Below are positions 50,473 to 58,407 of a DNA stretch of 64,000 bases, in pieces (position 1 is the stretch's first letter; every line of letters begins with the position of its first letter). Location of the stretch: assembly GCF_000147815.2 (NCBI RefSeq), contig NC_015957.1:9920001-9984000 (forward strand), read 5' to 3'. This stretch comes from Streptomyces violaceusniger Tu 4113. GTDB taxonomy: Bacteria > Actinomycetota > Actinomycetes > Streptomycetales > Streptomycetaceae. Both the position numbers and the translations under genes were made by a program. The notes beneath the pieces are model-generated. The model worked only from the letters and a program-made list of their open reading frames with translations, made no database searches and was not told the origin of the DNA.

Positions 50473-51945
50473 TCAGACGGTCGGGAGCGTGCCCGGAACG
50501 GTCGGGAGCTGGGCCGGGAGCTGCGGCAGCTCGGCCGGAACCTGCGGGAGGTCGGCCGGAACGGTGGGCAGCTCCGCCGGGAGCTGCGGGAGCTCCGCCG
50601 GGAGCTGCGGCAGCTCGGCCGGAACCTGCGGGAGGTCGGCCGGAACGGTCGGGAGCTCCGCCGGGAGCTGCGACAGGTCGGCCGGAACGGTGGGCAGCTC
50701 CGCCGGGAGCTCCGCCGGGAGCTGCGACAGGTCGGCCGGAACGGTCGGCAGGTCCGCCGGCAGGACCGGGAGGGCCGGGATGTTGGCCGCGTCGGTCAGG
50801 TCGGTGGGCAGCGCGGGGAGCAGGCTCAGCGCACCGTCCTTGACGTTCCCCACGGTGGTCTGGGCGTCCGCGACCGTGCCCAGGGCCAGGTCCTGGGCGA
50901 ACGGCACGGTGGTGCCCGCCAGGTCCTGCGCGAACGGGACGGCGGTCGACGGCACGCTCACCACGACCGGCACCAGGCGGTCGACGGTGTCCTGGGCGGC
51001 CGGAACCACGTTGGAGACGGTGCCCAGCGCGAAGCCCTGGGCGCTGCCGGTCACGACGCCGACGTACGGGGTGGTGCGGGCCACGGCGTCGTCGGCCAGC
51101 GCGCCGGTGTCACCGACGGTCCGCTGCGCGACCGGGACGACCTTGACCACGATGCGGTGCACGGCGGGCGGCAGCACGTCCGAGGCCACACCGTCGACGA
51201 CCGGCTTGGCGGTGCCGACGACACCCTGGACCTTGCCGGTCAGCTCCTCCGGGCGGATGCCGGCGCCGGAGAGGCAGGCGAGCAGGTCATTGGCCGAACC
51301 CGGGGCGGCGGGCAGCTTCGGGGTGGCGGGGAGCTGGGCGGGCAGCTTGCCCGTGACGCCCTTGACGTCCGTCAGCGAGCCGGTGGGCAGCGTGGAGGTG
51401 TCGGGCAGGGTCGGCAGCGAGCCGAGGCCGGGGAGGCTGGGCACCACACCGGGGACCTCGCCGGTGGGCAGGTCGAGGTCGGTGGTCTTCTTGACGGTCT
51501 TCTCGAGACCCTTGATGGCCTTGTGGGCCTTCTTGACGACCTTGTCCTGCTTGGCGGCGTCGCCGGTAAGGCCGTCGGTGGTGCCCTCGACGGTCTTGGT
51601 GACGTCCGAGACCCGCGGCAGGTTGGCGGCGCCGGGGACGCGGTCCCGCACGGGGGCGGTGACGCCGTCCACGGTGGAGGCGGCGCCGTCCACGGTCTTC
51701 TTCGCGGTGTCGGTGACCTTGGAGGTGTCGGCCACGCCACCGGTCACGCCGTCGACCGTCTTGGTCACCTTGTCGGTCGGCAGGGTCTTGTTCACCGTCT
51801 TGGTGACGCCGTCCACGGTGCTGGTGACACCGTCGGTGGCGGGAACGGCCGGGTTCTCGGCGGCGTTGGCGGCGGCGGAACCGAGGGCCCAGATACCGGT
51901 GGCGGCAGCGGCTACGAGGATGGAGCGGCGAAGGTTGTTGCGCAT
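50473..51945 (-). CDS. Exported low-complexity protein with PAELPQL heptad repeats
   Basis: A 490-residue secreted protein. A signal peptide (SILVAAAATGIWALGSAAANA, cleavage after about residue 28) is followed by a Val/Thr/Asp/Lys-rich region with repeated TVDGVTKTV-like units (about 35-160), a middle region with one Cys (LLACLSGAG), and a C-terminal tail of about 110 residues made of PAELPQL, PADLPTV and similar 7-residue units. No LPXTG anchor or enzyme motif is present. It could be a wall-associated filament or spacer. The tail's low complexity makes copy number likely to vary. Confidence 0.75.
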   Translation of the reverse strand: MRNNLRRSILVAAAATGIWALGSAAANAAENPAVPATDGVTSTVDGVTKTVNKTLPTDKVTKTVDGVTGGVADTSKVTDTAKKTVDGAASTVDGVTAPVRDRVPGAANLPRVSDVTKTVEGTTDGLTGDAAKQDKVVKKAHKAIKGLEKTVKKTTDLDLPTGEVPGVVPSLPGLGSLPTLPDTSTLPTGSLTDVKGVTGKLPAQLPATPKLPAAPGSANDLLACLSGAGIRPEELTGKVQGVVGTAKPVVDGVASDVLPPAVHRIVVKVVPVAQRTVGDTGALADDAVARTTPYVGVVTGSAQGFALGTVSNVVPAAQDTVDRLVPVVVSVPSTAVPFAQDLAGTTVPFAQDLALGTVADAQTTVGNVKDGALSLLPALPTDLTDAANIPALPVLPADLPTVPADLSQLPAELPAELPTVPADLSQLPAELPTVPADLPQVPAELPQLPAELPQLPAELPTVPADLPQVPAELPQLPAQLPTVPGTLPTV

Positions 51946-52042
51946 GGTGGAGGAAGTCCTTCGAAGTCAAGAGGGGTGTCGGACGGGCAGACCTGACCCG
52001 CCCCCGCGCGGCAGGTCTCAACAGACGGGGGTGAGGTCTGCC

Positions 52043-52918
52043 CTAGCCGGGGAATTCGAGGACTTCGTTGAACCGCTCGCGCGTCGGCGCCGAGCTCTCC
52101 GCGCGGACCGTACCGGGCTTCAGCCCGAACGACGCCGCGGCGGACGGCGGAAGAGCGGCCCGGGTGTTCCCGCCACGGGAAGCGCCGCTGTCGCCGGTGC
52201 ACTGGGAGGTGGCCCCGAGCGGGGACCGCGGAAGGGGCAGCGGCGCCGGGGCGCCACCGTCCGGACCGGTGCCGGAGGCTGCCGCCCGGACGACGGGGCC
52301 GTGCCCGGCGTGGGAGGCGGCCGCGTCGTGGTGCGTGGTGACGGCCGGGATGTGGGCCTCGGGCCCTATCGGGGCCGCGGCGGCGGGCGCCGCCTTGTGC
52401 ACCGTCACCGGCTCGGCCTTGGCCGCGTGGTGCTCGGCGGCCGGGCCGTGGTCCGCCACGGAGCCAGAGGAGCCCAGGCCGATGGCGTCACCGATGCCGA
52501 CGTCGGGCAGCCGCACCGGCAGCTCGCCGCTCGTGGCGTCGCCGACCAGATCGTCGATCGGCTTGGTGATCTTCTGCGCCTCGCGCTCGACCGGCTCCTG
52601 GATGGGCCGCACGGTCTTCCGTACGACGTCCTGTGCCGTGTGAGTGGTACGCCCCACCACAGGCGGTGCGTGCCGCTCCACCTGCTGCCGCGCCCGCTCG
52701 ACACCCGAGGGGTCGAGCAGCCCGGAGACGGCGGAACGGTCGGCCGACGCGCCGGTGGCGGCGCCCTGTTCGCTCCGCTCGGCGGCGTGCGCGCTGCCAC
52801 CGAAGAGGAACGCCAGGGCCAGGAAGCCGCCGAGGAAGAGCGCCGCCAACAGCGCCCGCCGCGCGGCCACCGTGCGCGGCAGGCGCACGGTGACAGGCAT
52901 GGCGGACACGACAGACAC
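52043..52918 (-). CDS. Exported or membrane-anchored protein of unknown function
   Basis: A 291-residue protein with an N-terminal signal or anchor (about 18-45, ALLAALFLGGFLALAFLFGG then SAHA), a helical amphipathic segment (ERARQQVERHAPPV..., about 73-130) and an Ala/His/Pro-rich tail with repeated HHAAKAEP and HHDAAASHAGH stretches. GTG 52918 follows GGGAAGG by 8 nt; ATG 52900 is the alternative. It lies upstream of the other exported repeat protein in the same direction, separated by 97 nt. No known family recognised. Confidence 0.65.
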   Translation of the reverse strand: MSVVSAMPVTVRLPRTVAARRALLAALFLGGFLALAFLFGGSAHAAERSEQGAATGASADRSAVSGLLDPSGVERARQQVERHAPPVVGRTTHTAQDVVRKTVRPIQEPVEREAQKITKPIDDLVGDATSGELPVRLPDVGIGDAIGLGSSGSVADHGPAAEHHAAKAEPVTVHKAAPAAAAPIGPEAHIPAVTTHHDAAASHAGHGPVVRAAASGTGPDGGAPAPLPLPRSPLGATSQCTGDSGASRGGNTRAALPPSAAASFGLKPGTVRAESSAPTRERFNEVLEFPG

Positions 52919-53100
52919 GAGCGGGGCCTTCCCTGAGTACGAGGCGTACCTACGAGCCGTACGACGGGCACGTAAGCGTGGCGATATGGCTTTGAGGCCG
53001 CACTGAGCAGGACGACATCGCCAACCGGATGGCTGGATTCACGTCCTGGGCGACGGGGTTGATCCTTGCACGACCCACAGGGGTCGGCGCAAGCCCCGGA

Positions 53101-54447
53101 TCACTGATGGATCGCCATGTCCGGTATGGGCAGTTGGCGTCGTTCGATGGCCGCCGCCATCACCTCCGGGAAGAGATCGGGGGTGCAGGCGAAGGCGGGC
53201 GCGCCCAGCGCGGCGAGCGCCGCCGCATGCTCGCGGTCGTAACTCGGCGCCCCCTCGTCGGACAACGCGAGCAGCGTCACGAACTGCACCCCGGACGCCT
53301 TCATCGCGGCGACCCGCCCCAGCATCTCCTCGCGTATACCGCCCTCGTAGAGGTCGCTGATGAGGACGACGACGGTGTCGGCGGGCCGGGTGATCTTCGA
53401 CTGGCAGTAGGCCAGCGCGCGGTTGATGTCGGTGCCGCCGCCGAGTTGGGTGCCGAAGAGGACGTCCACCGGATCGTCGAGCTCATCGGTCAGGTCGACC
53501 ACGGAGGTGTCGAAGACGACCAGCCGGGTGGCCAGGGAACGCATCGAGGCGAGCACGGCGCCGAAAACCGAGGCGTAGACCACGGACGCGGCCATCGACC
53601 CCGACTGGTCGACGCACAGCACCACGTCCTTCTTCACCCCGCGCGCCGCCCGCCCGTATCCGATGAGCCGCTCGGGGACGACCGTTCGGTGCGCGGGCAG
53701 GTAGTTCTTGAGGTTGGCCCGGATGGTGCGGTCCCAGTCGATGTCCCGGTGGCGCGGGCGGCTGATCCGGGTGGAGCGGTCGAGCGCTCCGGTGAGGGTG
53801 GCGCGGGTGCGGGTCGCCAGCCGCTTCTCCAGATCCTCGACGACCTTACGGACGACGGCCCGAGCGGTGTTCTTGGTCGTCTCCGGCATCGCCTTGTTGA
53901 GGGACAACAGGGTGCCCACGAGGTGGACGTCCGCTTCCACGGCCTCCAGCATCTCCGGCTCCAGCAGCAGGGCGGAGAGCCCCAGCCGGTCGATGGCGTC
54001 GCGCTGCATGACCTGGACGACGGAGGTGGGGAAGTACGTACGGATGTCGCCGAGCCAGCGGGCCACTTGGGGCGCGGAGCCGCCGAGCCCGCCGGAGCGC
54101 GCACCGCTCGCCGCGCCCTGGGGGCCGCCACTGCGCCCGGCGACCGTGCCACCGCCGCCGTGGCCGGCACCGCCCCCGGAGCCATAGAGGGCTTCAAGGG
54201 TGCGGTCCATGGCGGCGTCGGCCCCGCTGAGCGAGCAGCCGGTGCCGTCGGCGCCCTGGCCGCCGAGCACCAGCCGCCAGCGCCGCAGCCGTTCCTGATC
54301 GCCTTGGCCCCGACCGTGGTTGTGGTCGGCCTCGCCGTGAAGCTCGGCGTCACCGTGAAGGCCGGCGTCACCGTGAAGGCCGGCGTCACCGTGAAGGCCG
54401 GCGTCACCGTGAAGGCCGGCGTCACCGTGAGGGTCGCCTTGTGTCAT
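53101..54447 (-). CDS. VWA-domain protein of the MoxR locus (YehP-like)
   Basis: A 448-residue protein. The first 40 residues are a GLHGDA hexapeptide repeat, followed by a helical middle region (about 120-225, WLGDIRTYFPTSVVQVMQRDA) and a C-terminal von Willebrand A domain (about 255-430) with an intact MIDAS: DQSGS, the Thr of GGGTDINRAL and the Asp of VLISDLYEGG. Its ATG overlaps the stop of the DUF5682 gene (ATGA). VWA proteins act as metal-dependent partners of MoxR ATPases, here encoded two genes upstream. The target is unknown. Confidence 0.9.
   Translation of the reverse strand: MTQGDPHGDAGLHGDAGLHGDAGLHGDAGLHGDAELHGEADHNHGRGQGDQERLRRWRLVLGGQGADGTGCSLSGADAAMDRTLEALYGSGGGAGHGGGGTVAGRSGGPQGAASGARSGGLGGSAPQVARWLGDIRTYFPTSVVQVMQRDAIDRLGLSALLLEPEMLEAVEADVHLVGTLLSLNKAMPETTKNTARAVVRKVVEDLEKRLATRTRATLTGALDRSTRISRPRHRDIDWDRTIRANLKNYLPAHRTVVPERLIGYGRAARGVKKDVVLCVDQSGSMAASVVYASVFGAVLASMRSLATRLVVFDTSVVDLTDELDDPVDVLFGTQLGGGTDINRALAYCQSKITRPADTVVVLISDLYEGGIREEMLGRVAAMKASGVQFVTLLALSDEGAPSYDREHAAALAALGAPAFACTPDLFPEVMAAAIERRQLPIPDMAIHQ
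54343..54432. repeat. 18-bp tandem repeat, about five copies, at the 5' end of the VWA gene
   Basis: The unit GGCGTCACCGTGAAGGCC recurs at 18-nt spacing. On the minus strand it encodes GLHGDA. Copies are identical or nearly so, indicating recent expansion. Confidence 0.92.
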
Positions 54448-57119
54448 CGGGCTGCCTCCATGGTGTCGTTGCCGTACAGGACGGGATCGAGGCCCAGCAG
54501 CAGGCGCACCGTCGGGACGACGGCCGCCGCGCGGTGCGGGTCCAGCCCGGGGCCGAAGCCCGGCGCGGCAGGGGCGCCTTGACCGCCGGAGTGCCCCTCG
54601 GCCGCGGGGCCCCGGCGGACCAGCTCGCCCAGGGTGCGGCGCACGCCCGTGTCGTACGCGGAGAAGGTGCGCCGCAGCAGGGGCAGGACGTCGGTGAACG
54701 CCTCGGCGGGAACGGAAATCAGCCAGCGGTCGACCAGGCCGAGCAGCCGCTCGTCGTGGACGAGCAGCATGCCGCCGCCCGCACCGCCGCCGATGAACCC
54801 CTCGATCCAGGAGGCCGCTTCGGGCGGCTCGGTGCCGGGCGAGAGCGCGAGCCCCATCAGCCGGGCCGCCTCGTCCTCGGCGAGCCGGGCATCGTCCAGC
54901 AGCAGCCGCGCGGCGCGGCCCCGGATCAGCCCGGGGGTGGCGGGGGTGCCGTCCCGCCCGGCGAGCGAGCGCAGCATGGCCGCCCAGCGCCCCCGCAGGC
55001 CGTCGGCGGCGCCGGACCCGGCCGCTTGCGCCTCCGCCGTGCGCGTGTGGACCCGCGGCCGCGGCTGCGTCTCTGCCGTCGGCCAGGCCTCCGGCTCTGC
55101 CCCCGTCCCCACCTCTGGCTGTGCCTCGGTCCCCGGCTCTGACTGTGCCCCGGTCCCCACCTCCGGCTGTGTCCCGGTCCCCACCTCCGGCTCTGCCCCG
55201 GTCTCCGGCTCTGGCTGTGTCCCTGTCTCCGTCTCCGACAGCAGTCCGATCGCCCGGTGCACGGCCTCCATGTGGCCGCGCATCTCGGCGGCGCCGTCGG
55301 CGTCGAGGCCGACGCAGGCGGGCGGCAGCCCGACCAGGATGCGCTCGGCCAACCCCACCGCGACCTCGCCGAGCGCGGCGGTGTCGGTGCCCCGTACGTC
55401 CCCGTAGCGCACCGAGCGCACCAAAGCGGGCAGGGCCTGGGCGAGGTGGCCGACGTCCGCGTCGAGCGCGGCCCGGTCGGCGAGCGAGCGCATCACCACG
55501 GGAAGGGCCCCGGAGAGCGCGCCGAGCAGACAGCGCTCGGCCAGCTCGGTCACCTCGGCGAGCCCCTTGGCGCTCCGGGCCTCGGTCTCCGCCTTGGCGG
55601 TGGCCGCCGACAGCACCGTGGTGCCCCACACTCCCGCTTCGGCGACCCGCACCGACAGCTCCGGCTCCCACCGCAGCCGCCAGGTCTCCCTGAAGGTGCC
55701 GGTGCTGCCTCGGGAGACGGCCGGGCTGCCCCAGTCGACCCCGAGCAGCCGCAGCCGGTGCAGCAGGCAGCTGCGCCCGGCGTCGGTCTCCTTGCGCAGG
55801 TCCAGCTCCAGCTCGCGCTCCAGCGCCTCGGGCTTGAGCCGCAGCGAGCGCTGGGTGCGCGTCAGGTCGCGCTGGAGCGGCGCCGCCGGAGCCGACTCGG
55901 GCACTTCGCCCAGGACATCGCCGACCACCAGCCGGTCCCACACCAGCGCCATCGGCACATCGGAGCCCTCGCACATCACCGCCCTTACGGCGTCGAGGGT
56001 CTCGGCGAGCCCGGCGAGCGGACGTCCGCGCATCGCGGCCAGCGTTTCGGCGAGCCTTACGGCCTCGATGACATGGGCCGAGGACACCGCGAAGTCCTCG
56101 TCCCGGAGCAGCCCGGCGACCTTGGTGAGCCAACGCTCAACGGGCCGGTCCGGGGCGTGGAAGAGATGGTCGTACCAGCCCGGCGAGGTGATGCCCGCCC
56201 CGTATCCGCTGTGCCGGGCCAGCCTCCGGTGTGTCCAGGGCACCCAACTGATCTCGGCCTTGACCTTGGGCAGCCCCTTGAGGAGCTTCCGGTCGGCGGT
56301 CGCGGTGGTCCGCTCCCCCAGCGCCGGTACGTGCCAGGCCCCGCAGACGACGGCGACCTCGTCCCCGAACTCCCGCCGCGCCTCGCGCAGCCGCAGCCGC
56401 ATATGGGCCTCGCGCACGGCGTCGTCCTCGTGCCCGCCGTGCCCGTACGCGGCGCGCAGCGCCTCCATGGCCTCCGCCACGGCCGCGAACGCCTCCGCGC
56501 CGCCGGTGCCCCGGTGCTCGATAACGTCCTCCCACCAGCGCTCCGGGTCGTCGTATCCGGCCGCCTCGGCGAGGACGGACAGCGGATCGACGCGCAGCCG
56601 CTCGGCGGAGCCGACGCCGCCCGGAGCGACCTGGTCGCCCAGGTCCACCGGATCGAGCGGAGCGGGCGGTGTGGACGGACCGTCCGGAGTGGGCGAACCG
56701 GCCGGGGCGGGCAGAGCCGCCGGGGCGGGCGGCCCCGCCGGAGCGGGCGTGGCCGCCGGGGTCTGCTTCGCCGACATGGCCAGCGAGTTGGCCGCCGGAA
56801 GGTCGATGAACCGTACGGGGACCTCGTGGGTCAGCGCCCATTGGATGGCCGCCCACTCCGGGGAGAACCCGGCCAGCGGCCAGAATCCGGCGCGCCCCGG
56901 GTCGTCCGCGGCATGGGCGAGCAGCGCGACGGGCGGGCGCATGTCCTTCTCGGCGGCGAGCCGCACGATCGCGTCCGCCTCCGGCGGCCCCTCGATCAGC
57001 ACTACGCGCGGTGCGCACGCCTCCAGTGCCGCCCGCACCGCCCGCGCCGACCCGGGCCCGTGATGGCGCACGCCCAGCAGCAGCGGGCCCGCGGCCCACG
57101 CCCGTGGGGCGCCCGTCAT
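54444..57119 (-). CDS. DUF5682 protein of the MoxR locus (YehM-like)
   Basis: An 891-residue protein. Its start (LLLGVRHHGPGSARAVRAAL; VVLIEGPPEADAIVRLA) and blocks such as WALTHEVPVRFIDLPAANS, FGDEVAVVCGAWHVPAL and HSGYGAGITSPGWYDHLFHA match DUF5682. This family is found almost only beside MoxR/VWA genes. The early conserved HHG, E and H residues look like an active or metal site (TraB/EreA-like fold), which is inference. A Glu/Pro/Thr repeat linker is at about 620-690. Both ends overlap neighbouring genes by 4 nt, so three proteins are made from one message. Confidence 0.87.
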   Translation of the reverse strand: MTGAPRAWAAGPLLLGVRHHGPGSARAVRAALEACAPRVVLIEGPPEADAIVRLAAEKDMRPPVALLAHAADDPGRAGFWPLAGFSPEWAAIQWALTHEVPVRFIDLPAANSLAMSAKQTPAATPAPAGPPAPAALPAPAGSPTPDGPSTPPAPLDPVDLGDQVAPGGVGSAERLRVDPLSVLAEAAGYDDPERWWEDVIEHRGTGGAEAFAAVAEAMEALRAAYGHGGHEDDAVREAHMRLRLREARREFGDEVAVVCGAWHVPALGERTTATADRKLLKGLPKVKAEISWVPWTHRRLARHSGYGAGITSPGWYDHLFHAPDRPVERWLTKVAGLLRDEDFAVSSAHVIEAVRLAETLAAMRGRPLAGLAETLDAVRAVMCEGSDVPMALVWDRLVVGDVLGEVPESAPAAPLQRDLTRTQRSLRLKPEALERELELDLRKETDAGRSCLLHRLRLLGVDWGSPAVSRGSTGTFRETWRLRWEPELSVRVAEAGVWGTTVLSAATAKAETEARSAKGLAEVTELAERCLLGALSGALPVVMRSLADRAALDADVGHLAQALPALVRSVRYGDVRGTDTAALGEVAVGLAERILVGLPPACVGLDADGAAEMRGHMEAVHRAIGLLSETETGTQPEPETGAEPEVGTGTQPEVGTGAQSEPGTEAQPEVGTGAEPEAWPTAETQPRPRVHTRTAEAQAAGSGAADGLRGRWAAMLRSLAGRDGTPATPGLIRGRAARLLLDDARLAEDEAARLMGLALSPGTEPPEAASWIEGFIGGGAGGGMLLVHDERLLGLVDRWLISVPAEAFTDVLPLLRRTFSAYDTGVRRTLGELVRRGPAAEGHSGGQGAPAAPGFGPGLDPHRAAAVVPTVRLLLGLDPVLYGNDTMEAAR

Positions 57120-58270
57120 GCGGTCACCTCTCGGCACGAGCGGTAGAAGTCCTTCCAGCCGTCGCGCTCGCGGACCACGGTCTCCAGATACTCCTGCCAG
57201 ATGACGCGGTCGGCCGCCGGGTCGCGGACGACCGCGCCCAGGATGCCCGCGGCCACATCGCCCGCCCTCAGCACGCCGTCGCCGAAGTGGGCGGCGAGGG
57301 CGAGGCCGCCCGTGACCACGGAGATGGCCTCGGCCGTCGACAGCGTGCCCGAGGGCGACTTCAGCTTCGTACGGCCGTCGCCGGTGACTCCCTCGCGCAG
57401 CTCGCGGAAGACCGTGACCACCCGGCGGATCTCCTCGACGCCCTCCGGGAGCTCCGGGAGCTCCAGCGAGCGGCCGATCTGGGCGACGCGGCGGGAGACG
57501 ATGTCGACCTCGTCCTCCGGGGTGGCGGGCAGCGGCAGCACGACCGTGTTGAAGCGGCGGCGCAGGGCGCTGGAGAGTTCGTTGACCCCGCGGTCGCGGT
57601 CGTTGGCGGTCGCGATCAGGTTGAATCCGCGGACCGCCTGGGCCTCCTCCCCCAACTCCGGGATCGGCAGCGTCTTCTCGGACAGGATGGTGATCAGCGT
57701 GTCCTGCACATCGGCCGGGATGCGTGTCAGCTCTTCCACGCGCGCGGTCATGCCGTCCGTCATCGCGCGCATCACCGGGCTCGGCACGAGCGCGTCGCGG
57801 CTCGGGCCGTGGGCGAGGAGCTGGGCGTAGTTCCACCCGTACCGGATGGCTTCCTCGGGTGTCCCGGCGGTGCCCTGGACCAGCAGGGTCGAGTCGCCGC
57901 TGACCGCGGCCGCCAGATGCTCCGAGACCCACGTCTTGGCAGTGCCGGGCACACCCAGCAACAGCAGTGCGCGGTCGGTCGCGAGGGTGGTGACGGCGAC
58001 CTCGACGATGCGGCGCGGGCCCACGTACTTGGGTGTGATCACGGTGCCGTCGGGCAGCGTGCCGCCGAGCAGATAGGTGGCGACCGCCCACGGCGACAGC
58101 CGCCACCGCGCGGGCCGCGGACGGTCGTCGGCGGCGGCGAGCGCGCTCAGCTCGTCGGCGAAGACATCCTCCGCATGTGGACGCAGCGCTTCCGCGGCTC
58201 CGGCGGCCTCGGTGGGCCCTGCCGCTGCGCTGGTGTCGGTGGATTCGGTTCCGGGCACAGTGACGGTCAC
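57116..58270 (-). CDS. MoxR-family AAA+ ATPase (YehL-like)
   Basis: A 384-residue AAA+ ATPase. Walker A is LLLLGVPGTAKTWVSEHL and sensor 1 is LIATANDRDRG followed by the arginine finger region SSALRRRFN. The Walker B region reads ARVEELTRIPADVQDTL, with Glu where most MoxR proteins have Asp before the catalytic Glu. GTG 58270 is the likely start; a second GTG lies four codons later. The stop overlaps the DUF5682 start (ATGA). MoxR ATPases act as chaperone-like remodellers with VWA partners. Confidence 0.92.
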   Translation of the reverse strand: MTVTVPGTESTDTSAAAGPTEAAGAAEALRPHAEDVFADELSALAAADDRPRPARWRLSPWAVATYLLGGTLPDGTVITPKYVGPRRIVEVAVTTLATDRALLLLGVPGTAKTWVSEHLAAAVSGDSTLLVQGTAGTPEEAIRYGWNYAQLLAHGPSRDALVPSPVMRAMTDGMTARVEELTRIPADVQDTLITILSEKTLPIPELGEEAQAVRGFNLIATANDRDRGVNELSSALRRRFNTVVLPLPATPEDEVDIVSRRVAQIGRSLELPELPEGVEEIRRVVTVFRELREGVTGDGRTKLKSPSGTLSTAEAISVVTGGLALAAHFGDGVLRAGDVAAGILGAVVRDPAADRVIWQEYLETVVRERDGWKDFYRSCREVTA

Positions 58271-58330
58271 AGCTCCCCCACGACTTGTTTCCTCGTTCCG
58301 TTTCCGGACGTGTGAACCACCCTGCACCAC

Positions 58331-58388
58331 CCCACTGACAACCGGGCCCCGGTCAACGAACGCCCAGGTCAGGGCAATTGTCAGTGGG
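58331..58388. promoter_or_regulatory. Perfect 11-bp inverted repeat in the divergent MoxR/SWIM promoter
   Basis: CCCACTGACAA (58331-58341) and TTGTCAGTGGG (58378-58388) are exact complements, 47 nt apart start to start. A smaller palindrome ACCGGG-C-CCCGGT (58341-58353) lies between them. It sits in the 137-nt region between the two arms of the locus and may be a shared operator with DNA looping. Confidence 0.5.
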
Positions 58389-58407
58389 TGCCCGTACCGT
58401 CGCAGAC

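Noticed and set aside
52899..53006. Possible 35-residue rightward gene (MADTTDTSGAFPEYEAYL...)
   Set aside because: The composition is protein-like, but it overlaps the start of the leftward exported protein and has no clear ribosome site. Conservation would be needed to accept it.
53101..56133. 1010-codon leftward frame covering the VWA gene
   Set aside because: Only the part from ATG 54447 codes for the VWA protein. The upstream part is an off-frame reading of the DUF5682 gene.
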